A stretch of 64,000 nucleotides of DNA, taken from a beta proteobacterium AAP51 (GTDB taxonomy: Bacteria > Pseudomonadota > Gammaproteobacteria > Burkholderiales > Burkholderiaceae_C). Below are positions 10,001 to 21,065 of the stretch, one piece after another. The notes under the pieces were generated by a model. That model saw nothing but the letters and a program-made list of their open reading frames with translations. It had not been told where the DNA came from and did no database searches. Location of the stretch: the NCBI GenBank assembly GCA_001295905.1, contig LJHT01000035.1:1-64000 (forward strand), written 5' to 3'. Within the stretch, counting starts at the first letter, position 1. Each line of letters starts with the position of its first letter. Both the position numbers and the translations under genes were made by a program.

Positions 10001-11030
10001 GAAAGCCGAGCTGGGTGGCCTGGCGCGCACGGCTTTCCAGGCGCTGGCGGTGCTGAAGAAGGCAGCGGCGCCCGCGCCGCCTGCCACGCCAACCGCGCCT
10101 GGCGCAACGACGCCGGCCCGGGCTTCACGGGGCGTCAGCGCCACCGTGGCACCAGCCCCGCCGCCGGCAGCGCCGGCCACCGCCGCAAAGCACACCACCT
10201 GGGCCTTCGGCGAATTGCCCGAGCTGATGGAGGTGCGGCGCGGCGCGCAGACGCTCATCGGCTTCCCGGCGTTGCTGGACAAGGGCACGCACGTCGAGAT
10301 CGAGGTCTTCGACGAGCCCGAGGCCGCGGCCACCCAGCACCGCGCCGGCCTGCGCCGGCTGGTGGCCCTGCAGATCAAGGAACCGCTGAAGTACCTGGAG
10401 AAGAACATCCCCGGGCTCACGGCCATGGGCGGCGCCTACATGGGCCTGGGCACGCTGGAAGAGCTGCGCCAGCAGATCATCGACCTGGCCGTGGACCGCG
10501 CCTTCCTGGCCGACCCCTTGCCCGTGGACGAACGCAGCTTCAATGCCCGCGTGGCCGAAGGCCGCACGCGTCTGAACCTGATCGCCGCCGAAGTGGCACG
10601 CCAGGCCGGCGTGGTGCTGGCCGAACACGCCGCCGCGCAGCGCAAGCTGAAGGACAGCAAGCCTCCGCGCGAGGTGGCCGAGGACATCGCCGGCCAATTG
10701 CAACGCCTGGTGGGCAAGCGTTTCCTGATGGAGACCGACTGGGCCGCGCTGCAGCACCTGCCGCGCTACCTGAAGGCCGTGGTGCTGCGGCTGGACAAGC
10801 TGCGCGCCGACCCTGCACGCGACGCCGCGCGCCTGACCGAACTGCGCCCGCTGCAGCAGCGCTGGCAGCGCAAGCTGGCCGACCTGCGCGGTGCGCCGCA
10901 CGCGCGGCTGGACGAGTACCGCTGGCTGCTGGAAGAGCTGCGGGTGAGCCTCTTCGCGCAGGAACTGCGCACGCCACAGCCCGTCAGCGTGAAGCGGCTG
11001 GACAAGGCCTGGGCGCAGATCGAAGGCTGA
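7098..11030 (+). CDS. hrpA: ATP-dependent RNA helicase HrpA
   Basis: DEAH-box RNA helicase of 1310 residues, the usual HrpA length. In E. coli it acts on mRNA processing and stalled ribosomes. Motifs: Walker A GETGSGKTTQ (G55-T63), DEAH at 156-159, SAT in VTSATIDAERF, and QRAGRCGR (motif VI). The helicase-associated and OB-fold regions follow, then the long C-terminal DUF3418-type region. A Pro/Ala-rich linker (about 990-1035) interrupts the C-terminal region and looks species-specific. The start is GTG at 7098; there is no better upstream start, and a GGAG element lies about 14 bases away. Confidence 0.95.
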   Translation: MNPPPSKPAPAPRATTRVPPRPIPPITYPESLPVSSRRDEIARAIRDHQVVIVCGETGSGKTTQLPKICLELGRGLGAGGTGLIGHTQPRRIAASSVAKRIAEELNSPLGDVVGYKVRFQDRLQPGASVKLMTDGILLAETERDPLLRAYDTIIIDEAHERSLNIDFLLGYLKQLLPRRPDLKVIVTSATIDAERFANHFAGRQGPAPVIMVSGRLFPVEQRWRPYEESREFDLDNAIAEAVDELWRAAPGDILVFLPGEREIREAADHLRRHLLQHAKGGPQPEVLPLFARLSQQEQDRVFEAGNGRRIVLATNVAETSLTVPGIRYVIDAGTARVKRYSWRNKVEQLQIEAISQAAASQRAGRCGRVANGVCIRLYGEDDFKGRPRFTDPEILRSSLAGVILRMKALRLGAVESFPFVEPPPGKAIADGYALLAELGAVDDDNELTPIGVELSRLPLDPRVGRMILEARKHQALSEVLVIAAALSGQDVRDRPQDRAQLADERHKPFDDERSEFMGTLKLWKWIEEGRGTHGHANQRDAQVDSHKLTNRQQEQRLRDAFISPRRVREWRDIHSQLLTVVAEHGWRLNDAPATYEQVHLSLLAGLLGNIGCKSDDEDWYLGARGIKFWRHPGVNLSKKPGRWIVAAELVETTRLFGRGIAAIEPQWIPPLAGHLLKTQLLEPHWEKKAAEVVALERATLYGIVIYNNRKVNFGRIDPVAAREIFIREALVGDEWETRLPFLAHNRKLIAQVQELEHKARRQDVLVDDELIHAFYDQQLPKDVCSGASLERWFREECKKQPKLLQLTREELMRHEAAGITTDSFPKTIRLGGIDCTATYLHEPGDAKDGVTVTVPIYALNQVNDERCEWLVPGMLHAKVLALCKTLHQRPRSRLVPLPDYAAEFCELSTFGQGSLMDVLLKAVRERTQIAVQRNDFKLEQLSPHLFMNFRVVDEHGRQLGMGRDLAHLKAELGGLARTAFQALAVLKKAAAPAPPATPTAPGATTPARASRGVSATVAPAPPPAAPATAAKHTTWAFGELPELMEVRRGAQTLIGFPALLDKGTHVEIEVFDEPEAAATQHRAGLRRLVALQIKEPLKYLEKNIPGLTAMGGAYMGLGTLEELRQQIIDLAVDRAFLADPLPVDERSFNARVAEGRTRLNLIAAEVARQAGVVLAEHAAAQRKLKDSKPPREVAEDIAGQLQRLVGKRFLMETDWAALQHLPRYLKAVVLRLDKLRADPARDAARLTELRPLQQRWQRKLADLRGAPHARLDEYRWLLEELRVSLFAQELRTPQPVSVKRLDKAWAQIEG

Positions 11031-11093
11031 GCCGGTGCCTGGCGGGGCTTGAGAGCTCTTTGTCGGCACGGTCATGAGGGCATCAAAACTTTC

Positions 11094-11108
11094 TGCGAAT
11101 CATTCGCA
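11094..11108. promoter_or_regulatory. Fur-box-like perfect palindrome
   Basis: The 15 bases TGCGAATCATTCGCA form an exact 7-1-7 inverted repeat, close to the Fur operator form usual in betaproteobacteria (TGCGAATxATTCGCA). It lies about 50 bases before the ATG of the ferric-iron binding protein gene, the expected place for iron-dependent repression. AT-rich sequence (AAGATATGCAT) just downstream could supply a -10 element. Confidence 0.8.
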
Positions 11109-11156
11109 TTAAGATATGCATCCCTTCAGGCTCTGCCGGCATCGCCGCACTTGACC

Positions 11157-12203
11157 ATGTCCATCGCCCGTTCTTTCTTCCGTCTGGCCGCTTCCGTGCT
11201 GGCCGTGGCTGCCTTGGCCCCGTTGGCCCAGGCCCAGGAGAGGGTCTTGAACCTCTACAGCGCCCGCCACTACCAGACCGACGAAGCCCTGTACGCCGAC
11301 TTCACCAAGGCCACTGGCATCCGCATCAACCGCGTGGAGGCCGACGACGCCGGCATCCTGGCGCGCCTGCGCGCCGAGGGCACGGCCAGCCCGGCCGATG
11401 TGATCTTGCTGGTGGACGCCGCACGCCTGTGGCGCGGGGAACAGGACGGCCTGTTCCAGCCGGTGAAGTCGGCGGTGCTGGAGCAGCGCGTGCCCGCGCA
11501 GCTGCGCGGCGGCGTCAGCGAGCAGGGCACGCAATGGTTCGGCATGTCCACGCGGGCACGCGTGGTGGTCTACGACAAGAGCCGTTTCAAGGCCAGCGAT
11601 GTCGACACCTACGAAAAGCTCGCCGGGCCGGCGATGAAGGGCCAGGTGTGCATCCGCAGCGGTTCGCACCCCTACAACCTGAGCCTTTTCGGCAGCCTGA
11701 TGGAGCACCTGGGCCCACAGGCCACCGAGAACTGGCTCAAGGGCCTGGTGGCCAACATGGCACGCGCCCCCAAGGGCGGCGACACCGACCAGATCCGCGC
11801 CGTGGCCAGCGGTGAATGCGGCGTGGCCATCACCAACAGCTACTACTACGCCCGCCTGGCCCGTTCCACCAAGCCCGAAGACCGCGCCGTGGTGGAAAAG
11901 ACCGGCCTGGCCTTCCCCAACCAGGCCAGCTGGGGCACGCACGTGAACATTTCCGGGGCGGCCGTGGCGCGCAACGCCAGGAACCGTGACGCGGCGGTGC
12001 AGTTCCTCGAGTACCTGGCCAGCGACAGCGCACAGCGCTACTTCGCCGACGGCAACAACGAGCACCCCGTCGTGGCTTCCGTGAAGCCGCACACCGCGCT
12101 GGCAGCGCTGGGCAGCTTCAAGGCCGAGACCGTGCCCATCGCCAAGGTGGGTGCGAACACGGCGCAGGTGCAGCAGATGCTGGACCGCGTGGGCTTCAAG
12201 TAA
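11157..12203 (+). CDS. Periplasmic Fe(3+)-binding protein (FbpA/FutA family)
   Basis: Solute-binding component of a ferric-iron ABC importer, 348 residues. It has a signal peptide (RSFFRLAASVLAVAALAPLAQAQ), the family opening VLNLYSARHYQTDEALYADF, GTASPADVILLVDAARLWR, and the late NSYYYARL with the tyrosines that bind Fe(3+) in this family. The ATG at 11157 follows the Fur-like palindrome; an upstream extension (from 11049) would run across it and has no signal-peptide logic. No permease or ATPase gene is next to it: hrpA lies before it and an unrelated peptidase after it, so this is an orphan binding protein here. Confidence 0.92.
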   Translation: MSIARSFFRLAASVLAVAALAPLAQAQERVLNLYSARHYQTDEALYADFTKATGIRINRVEADDAGILARLRAEGTASPADVILLVDAARLWRGEQDGLFQPVKSAVLEQRVPAQLRGGVSEQGTQWFGMSTRARVVVYDKSRFKASDVDTYEKLAGPAMKGQVCIRSGSHPYNLSLFGSLMEHLGPQATENWLKGLVANMARAPKGGDTDQIRAVASGECGVAITNSYYYARLARSTKPEDRAVVEKTGLAFPNQASWGTHVNISGAAVARNARNRDAAVQFLEYLASDSAQRYFADGNNEHPVVASVKPHTALAALGSFKAETVPIAKVGANTAQVQQMLDRVGFK

Positions 12204-12257
12204 GCCCTGGGGCGTCTATCCTCCGCATCGTCACGATCGACGAAGTGGAGGACGACG

Positions 12258-14363
12258 ATGACCAAGCCGCCGAAGCGCGGATGCCGGGGCTGGCTGCGGG
12301 CTGCCCTGTTGTGCGGGGCGGGCGCCTGGGCGCCCGGGGTGTGGGCGCAGGGCGAGCCCGCTCCGGCCACTTCAGCCCCTTCAGCCGCGCTGGCCGCCGC
12401 GCCGGCAGACCTGCCGCCGGCCGAGCTGTTCTACCAGCGCCCGAACATCGAAGGCACGGCCTTGTCGCCTTCGGGCCGCTGGCTGGCCATGGCCACGCGC
12501 GGGCGCGGGCAGCGCACGGTGCTGGTGGTGTTCGACCTGAAGGCCTGGAAGCCCCTGGCCACGGCCGCGAGCTTCGCTGATTCCGACATCCGCAGCTTTG
12601 CCTGGGTGAACGACGAGCGCCTGGTCTTCGACCTCATCGACCGCCAGCGCGGCGGCGGCGACCAGCGCTTCGGCAACGGCCTGTTCGCCGTCAGCCGCGA
12701 TGGCACCGGCCTCCGCCCGCTGATACGCCTGCGCGAACGAGCCTTCGTCACCGAGGAAAGGTGGGTGGGGCCTGAGCCACTTTCGCCCGCGCACGACTTG
12801 CTCCACGTGCCCGCAGGCGGCGGTGACGAGGTGGTGGTGGGCGAGTACCGCCGCAGCGAAACCGGCGAGCCGGACGGCATCATCGCCAAGCGACTGAACA
12901 TCGTCACCGGCCGCACGCGCAACCTCTCCGAGGGCCTGCCCAGGCATGTGGCGCAATGGTGGTTCGGGCCCGATGGCGAACCCAAGGCGGTGTTGACCGT
13001 GCACCAGGGGCGCGCCGGCGTGCACTGGCGCGGCGCCGGCCCGGGCGCCGGGGAGGCCCAGCCGTCCGGCGCCGAAGCCGCGCGCTGGCGTGTGCTGGCC
13101 GAGGCGGGCACCTACGAGCTGCCCTTCAAGCCGCGTTTCGTCGATGCGGCCGGCAGCTTCTACGTCTCGGTCTCGGCGGGCGCGGACGGCATCAGCGAAC
13201 TGCGCCGCTTCGATTTCCAGGCCGGCCGGCCCGAGCCCGAACCCGTGGTCAGCACGCCGGGCTTCGACTTCACCGGCGCCCTGGTCAGCGATGAAGACAC
13301 GGGCCGCGCCTTGGGCGTGCGCGTGGTGACCGACGCGCAGACGACGGTGTGGTTCGACCCGGCCCTGGCCGCCATCCAGGCCGAAGCCGACCGCCGCCTG
13401 CCAGGCCTGGTGAACCAGCTCCAGTGCCGCCCCTGCAGCGGCCCGGGCGCGACGGTGGTGGTGCGCAGCTGGTCCGACCGCGACCCCGGCCAGATCTGGG
13501 TGCACTGGCCGGCCGAGCAGCGCTGGCGGCCCGTGGGCGCCGTCCGCGGCGGCATCGACCCCCGGCGCATGGCCAGCACCGACTTCGAGCGCATCCGCGC
13601 CCGTGACGGGCTGGAGTTCCCGGTGTGGATCACGCGGCCGGCCGGTGCCAAGGCCGGCCCGCTGCCCACGGTGGTGCTGGTGCACGGCGGGCCCTGGGTG
13701 CGGGGCCGCCACTGGCAGTGGAGCGCCCATGCGCAGTTCCTGGCCTCGCGCGGCTACCTCGTCGTCGAGCCCGAGTTCCGCGGCAGCACGGGCTTCGGCC
13801 AGCGGCTCTTCCGCGCTGGCTGGAAACAATGGGGCCAGGCCATGCAGGACGACGTGGCCGATGCCGTGGCCTGGGCCGTGAAGCGCGGCGACGCCGACCC
13901 GCAGCGCGTGTGCATCGCCGGTGCAAGCTACGGCGGTTATGCCGCGCTGATGGGGCTGGTGCGCCACGGCGAGCTGTACCGCTGCGCAGCGGCCTGGGTG
14001 GCCGTGACCGACCCCCGGCTGCTCTACAGCTGGCACCGCTATGGCGACGTGAGCGCCGAGTTCCGCCAGTTCGGCCTGCCCCAGCTGGTGGGTGACGCCA
14101 CGAAAGACGCGGCCATGCTCGACACCGTGAGCCCCGTGCTGCAGGCCGAGCGCCTGCGCGCGCCGCTGCTGCTGGCCTTCGGCGCCGAAGACCGCCGCGT
14201 GCCCCTGGTGCACGGCACCCGGCTTCGCGACGCCTTGCGCGCCGCGGGCCGCGATCCCGAGTACTTGGTCTACCTCGATGAAGGGCACGGCTGGCTGCGG
14301 CTGGAGAACCAGGTCGACTTCGCCGGCCGGCTGGAGCGCTTTCTGGCACAGCACTTGCGATGA
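12258..14363 (+). CDS. Secreted S9-family (prolyl oligopeptidase-type) serine peptidase
   Basis: 701 residues. A signal peptide (RAALLCGAGAWAPGVWAQ) is followed by an N-terminal beta-propeller-like region (about 50-430) and a C-terminal alpha/beta-hydrolase domain (about 440-700). The catalytic triad is readable: nucleophile Ser557 in GASYGG, Asp645 in GAEDRRVP and His677 in DEGHGW. VLVHGGP is the oxyanion-side motif. It probably acts as a dipeptidyl- or acylaminoacyl-type peptidase in the periplasm or outside the cell. GGAGG stands seven bases before the ATG. A CRPC pair in the propeller could form a disulfide. Confidence 0.92.
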   Translation: MTKPPKRGCRGWLRAALLCGAGAWAPGVWAQGEPAPATSAPSAALAAAPADLPPAELFYQRPNIEGTALSPSGRWLAMATRGRGQRTVLVVFDLKAWKPLATAASFADSDIRSFAWVNDERLVFDLIDRQRGGGDQRFGNGLFAVSRDGTGLRPLIRLRERAFVTEERWVGPEPLSPAHDLLHVPAGGGDEVVVGEYRRSETGEPDGIIAKRLNIVTGRTRNLSEGLPRHVAQWWFGPDGEPKAVLTVHQGRAGVHWRGAGPGAGEAQPSGAEAARWRVLAEAGTYELPFKPRFVDAAGSFYVSVSAGADGISELRRFDFQAGRPEPEPVVSTPGFDFTGALVSDEDTGRALGVRVVTDAQTTVWFDPALAAIQAEADRRLPGLVNQLQCRPCSGPGATVVVRSWSDRDPGQIWVHWPAEQRWRPVGAVRGGIDPRRMASTDFERIRARDGLEFPVWITRPAGAKAGPLPTVVLVHGGPWVRGRHWQWSAHAQFLASRGYLVVEPEFRGSTGFGQRLFRAGWKQWGQAMQDDVADAVAWAVKRGDADPQRVCIAGASYGGYAALMGLVRHGELYRCAAAWVAVTDPRLLYSWHRYGDVSAEFRQFGLPQLVGDATKDAAMLDTVSPVLQAERLRAPLLLAFGAEDRRVPLVHGTRLRDALRAAGRDPEYLVYLDEGHGWLRLENQVDFAGRLERFLAQHLR

Positions 14364-14487
14364 AAACCCAACACCATGGCGGCCCGCATGCTCCCTAGAA
14401 TCCAGGGTTCCTTCGGTCGGGGCGCTCTACCTGTGTTCATGACCGGACTGTCGGCCAACAGCCCAGATCTGTCCCCGGAGGTATTCC

Positions 14488-15465
14488 GTGTTGCTGCGTC
14501 TTGCCCTTGTTCCACTGGTGATGGCACTGGTGCCGTGGGTGGCCATCGAAGAAGCCCGCGCCCAGGGCGCGCGGGGTGAACCCGCGAAGGCCGAGAGCCC
14601 CGAGGCCGCCGCTTCAGCGGCGATGGAGCGCGCCCAGCGCATGGCCGCCAACCCGATGCGGGTGATCATGCAGGCCAGCAAGATACGCCGCCGCCCTGGC
14701 GAGCTGGAGCCGCCGCCTCCGGAACCCGTGCGCCCGGCCGCGCGCGCCGTGGTGGCAGCCGCGCCGGCCCCGGCGCCGCGCGCATCGCCTACCGCGCCGG
14801 CGCCCGTGCGGCAGGTGCCTCAGGCTTCCGCTAGCGTGCCGGCTGCGGTGGTGGCTGCTGCCGCCCCGGCCGCCGTGCTGGCTACTACCGCCGAGCCTTT
14901 GCCAGCCGAGTTGCTGCCTAGCCAGAGCGCCGAAGCGCCGGCCCCGGCGCCGACCCGAACGGTGGCAGCGCCCGTGGCGGGTTCCGGGTCGCCCGCGGCG
15001 CGGGCACCGGTGCCTGCGTCTTCACCCGTGACCGCGCCGGCGGCGGCTCCGTTGGCCACGCCTGCAGCGGCCCCCGTCCCCGAACCTCTGGTTGCAGGCC
15101 CCGCGGCTTCCCCGCCGGCGCAGCCGGTGGCCGCCGCGCCAGGGCCTGCCGGCGCCTTGACCAGCCCGAGCCCCAGCCCGGCTCCGGCCACGCCTTCCAA
15201 CGGCGCGGGGCTGTCGTCGCAGCCCAAGCTGATCTCGATGGTCGAGCCCGACGTTCCTGCGCGCGTCGTTCTCGACAACCCGCGCGTCACCGAAGTGGTG
15301 GCCGACCTCTTCCTGGGCGCAGACGGGCGCGTGATCTCGGTCTCGCTCGTTTCCTCGTTGCCCCGGGCCTGGCAGCGCTACGTCATTGGCGCGCTCGAGC
15401 GCTGGCGCTTCGAGCCGCTGCCCGCTGCGCGTGTGCACCGCGTGCAGCTGGTCTTCAGCGAGTAA
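14488..15465 (+). CDS. TonB C-terminal-domain protein, Ala/Pro-rich, exported
   Basis: 325 residues starting at GTG behind a strong GGAGG. The N-terminus is a hydrophobic export signal (RLALVPLVMALVPWVAIEEARAQ). Residues about 60-240 are very rich in Ala and Pro, as in the periplasm-spanning part of TonB. The last 80 residues resemble a TonB C-terminal domain (VADLFLGADGRVISVSLVSS, ALERWRFEPLPAARV). No exbB or exbD is near, and the N-terminus looks cleavable rather than like the single anchor of classical TonB, so energy transduction is uncertain. It may instead be a periplasmic protein using the fold for wall or outer-membrane contacts. Confidence 0.75.
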   Translation: MLLRLALVPLVMALVPWVAIEEARAQGARGEPAKAESPEAAASAAMERAQRMAANPMRVIMQASKIRRRPGELEPPPPEPVRPAARAVVAAAPAPAPRASPTAPAPVRQVPQASASVPAAVVAAAAPAAVLATTAEPLPAELLPSQSAEAPAPAPTRTVAAPVAGSGSPAARAPVPASSPVTAPAAAPLATPAAAPVPEPLVAGPAASPPAQPVAAAPGPAGALTSPSPSPAPATPSNGAGLSSQPKLISMVEPDVPARVVLDNPRVTEVVADLFLGADGRVISVSLVSSLPRAWQRYVIGALERWRFEPLPAARVHRVQLVFSE

Positions 15466-15473
15466 GCCAGGCG

Positions 15474-15497
15474 GCAGCCCTGGCAAGCTAGGGCTGC
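15474..15497. terminator. Hairpin between convergent genes
   Basis: GCAGCCCT / AGGGCTGC form a perfect 8-bp stem with an 8-base loop, just after the TonB-like gene and including the serB stop codon. There is no T run on either side, so it may be a bidirectional hairpin, an RNA-stability element or a Rho-dependent end rather than a classical intrinsic terminator. Confidence 0.5.
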
Positions 15498-16257
15498 AGC
15501 ACCGCCAGCGCGCGGTCCAGCCCGCCTAGCGTGATGCTGATGCTGGCGCGGGCCTGCACCGCCGGCTTGGCGTGGAAGGCGATGGAGACGCCGGCCACAC
15601 CCATCATCGGCAGGTCGTTGGCACCGTCGCCCACGGCGATGGTCGCGCTGGGTTCGATGCCCAGCAGCTCGGCCACCTCCAGCAGCACACGTCGCTTCTC
15701 GGCGCCGTCCACCACATCGCCCCAGGGGCGCGCCACCACGGCGCCGGTGAGGCGGCCGTCTTCCACCTGCAGCACGTTGGCACGGGCGAAGTCGAGCCGC
15801 AGGCGCTGGCGCACACGCTCGCTGAAGAAGGTGAAGCCGCCGCTGACCAGCAGCGTCTTCAACCCGGCGGCCTGGCAGGCTTGCACGAAGGTTTCAACGC
15901 CCGGGTTGAGCTGCAGCCGCTGCGCGTAAACCTCCTCCAGCGCCTGCACCGGCACACCGCGCAGCAGCGCCAGGCGGCGCTGCAGGCTGTCGCGGTAGTC
16001 GGTGATCTCGCCGCGCATCGCGGCTTCGGTGATGGCGGCCACCTCGGCCTTGCGGCCGGCCGCGGCCGCGATCTCGTCGATGCACTCGATGTTGATCAGC
16101 GTGCTGTCCATGTCGAAGGCCACGAGCTTGAAGCGGGCCAGGTGCAGCGGCAGGCTCAAGCCGCGCACGAAGAGGCCGGGCTCGATTTCGTGGGCAGGGT
16201 CCTGGGCACTCATCGGGGCACTCATAGGCGCATCCATCGGCGCATTCATCGACGCGT

Positions 16258-16261
<4 letters not shown>
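15488..16261 (-). CDS. serB: Phosphoserine phosphatase SerB
   Basis: Last step of serine biosynthesis; HAD-superfamily phosphatase of 257 residues. Motifs: FDMDSTLINIECIDE (nucleophile Asp), LLVSGGFTFF (motif II, Ser) and VGDGANDLPMMGVAG (motif III/IV). The N-terminus is odd: five in-frame ATGs at 12-base spacing (M1, M5, M9, M13, M17) make an M-x-A-x repeat before the conserved sequence begins (AHEIEPGLFVRG). The first ATG overlaps the mfd stop (ATGA), so coupled translation from there is likely, but any of the five could serve. Confidence 0.94.
16201..16261 (-). repeat. Tandem 12-bp ATG-containing repeat at the serB start
   Basis: Five diverged copies of a 12-base unit (ATG-rAy-GCx-yCx) give residues MNAS-MNAP-MDAP-MSAP-MSAQ. 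Each unit begins with an in-frame ATG. Copy-number change would lengthen or shorten the N-terminus without a frameshift. Confidence 0.8.
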
Positions 16262-19701
<3,440 letters not shown>

Positions 19702-19802
19702 GAGGGGCCCGGAAACGACGGCAGCCCCGGCATGCAGCTTTCGGCTGTGCGAAGGCGGCTCACGGCGGGGCTTGGTGAGCCCGGATTCTAGAATCCGACG
19801 CC
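19702..19802. promoter_or_regulatory. Divergent mfd / ispD intergenic region
   Basis: This stretch of 101 bases separates two outward-facing genes and must hold both promoters. The segment TTCTAGAATC just before ispD contains a 10-base palindrome-like element (GATTCTAGAATC), but no -35/-10 pair can be assigned with confidence. Confidence 0.4.
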
Positions 19803-20504
19803 ATGTCGACACTGCCACGCTGTTTTGCCTTGGTGCCCTGTGCCGGCGTGGGGCAGCGTGCGGGCGTGGGCGGGCCCAAGCAGTACGCGGCACTGGCCGG
19901 CCGCACCGTGGTGACGCACACGCTGGCCGCGCTGGCGGCCGTGCCGCGGCTGCAGCAGACGCTGGTGGTGCTCTCGCCCGACGACACCGTCTTCGAACGG
20001 CATGCGCCGGGCTTTGCCGGCTGGGTGGCGCGCAGCGGCGGTGCCACGCGCGCTGCCAGCGTCGCCGCCGGCTTGCAGGCGCTGCGCGAACACGGCGCGG
20101 GCGATGAAGACTGGGTGCTCGTGCACGACGCGGCCCGCTGTCTGCTGCAGCCGGCCTGGGTGGAACGCCTGATCGACGCCTGCCTGCCCGATGCCGTGGG
20201 CGGCCTGCTGGCCTTGCCGCTGGCCGATACGTTGAAGGCCGCCACCGCCGACGACCGCGTGGCCGCCACGCTGGAGCGCAGCGCCAAGTGGCTGGCGCAG
20301 ACGCCGCAGATGTTCCGCCTGGGCCTGCTGCAGCGTGCGCTGCACAGCGGCGAGGCTGCCGGCCTGAACATCACCGACGAAGCCAGCGCCATCGAGGCCC
20401 TGGACCTGGCGCCGCGGCTGGTGCCCGGCGACCTTGAGAATTTCAAGCTCACCTGGCCGGCCGATTTCGTGCTGGCCGAACGCCTGCTGCGCAGCCGGCT
20501 GTGA
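19803..20504 (+). CDS. ispD: 2-C-methyl-D-erythritol 4-phosphate cytidylyltransferase IspD
   Basis: Third enzyme of the MEP isoprenoid pathway (CTP + MEP to CDP-ME). 233 residues with the nucleotide-binding start [12 protein letters not shown]...[13 protein letters not shown] (metal/substrate), and QTPQMFR plus TDEASAIE near the end. Position 12 is Cys where many homologues have Ala. Twenty bases separate it from ispF, which performs the step after next, forming a classic ispDF pair. Confidence 0.96.
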   Translation: MSTLPRCFALVPCAGVGQRAGVGGPKQYAALAGRTVVTHTLAALAAVPRLQQTLVVLSPDDTVFERHAPGFAGWVARSGGATRAASVAAGLQALREHGAGDEDWVLVHDAARCLLQPAWVERLIDACLPDAVGGLLALPLADTLKAATADDRVAATLERSAKWLAQTPQMFRLGLLQRALHSGEAAGLNITDEASAIEALDLAPRLVPGDLENFKLTWPADFVLAERLLRSRL

Positions 20505-20523
20505 ACCCCCTGACGCCCACCGC

Positions 20524-21027
20524 ATGAACCTGCTCAATCTACGCATCGGCGAGGGCTGGGACACCCACCAACTCGTCACCGGCCGCCCGCTGGTGCTGGG
20601 CGGCGTGACCATCCCGCACAGCCACGGCCTGCTGGGCCATTCCGACGCCGACGCGCTGCTCCACGCCATCACCGATGCCATCCTCGGAGCCGCAGCGCTG
20701 GGAGACATCGGCCGGCATTTCCCGGACACTGCCGCCGAGTTCCACGGCGCCGATTCCACCGTGCTACTGGCTGAAGCCGGGCGGCGCGTGCAGGAAGCCG
20801 GCTACCGCGTGCTCAACATCGATAGCACCATCGTCGCCCAGGCGCCGAAGATGGCGCCGCACATCCCGGCCATGTGCGAGCGCATCGCCGCCACGCTGGG
20901 CCTGCCGCTGCAGAGCGTGAACGTGAAGGCCAAGACGGCCGAGAAGATGGGCCCGGTGGGTGAGGGCCGCGCCATCGAGGCGCGTGCCGTGGCGCTGCTG
21001 TGGCGCGAAGACCCGGTGCTTGGCTGA
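20524..21027 (+). CDS. ispF: 2-C-methyl-D-erythritol 2,4-cyclodiphosphate synthase IspF
   Basis: Zinc enzyme of the MEP pathway, 167 residues. Metal ligands are visible in GEGWDTHQL (Asp and His) and in [16 protein letters not shown]. Other family blocks are [24 protein letters not shown] and [14 protein letters not shown]. The GEGWDTH start is the variant seen in Burkholderiales in place of GHGFDVH. It ends 38 bases from the convergent histidine kinase gene. Confidence 0.97.
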   Translation: MNLLNLRIGEGWDTHQLVTGRPLVLGGVTIPHSHGLLGHSDADALLHAITDAILGAAALGDIGRHFPDTAAEFHGADSTVLLAEAGRRVQEAGYRVLNIDSTIVAQAPKMAPHIPAMCERIAATLGLPLQSVNVKAKTAEKMGPVGEGRAIEARAVALLWREDPVLG

Positions 21028-21065
21028 ACGGCTGCCCTGGCCGACCCTGACCTCAGGGCCCAGCC

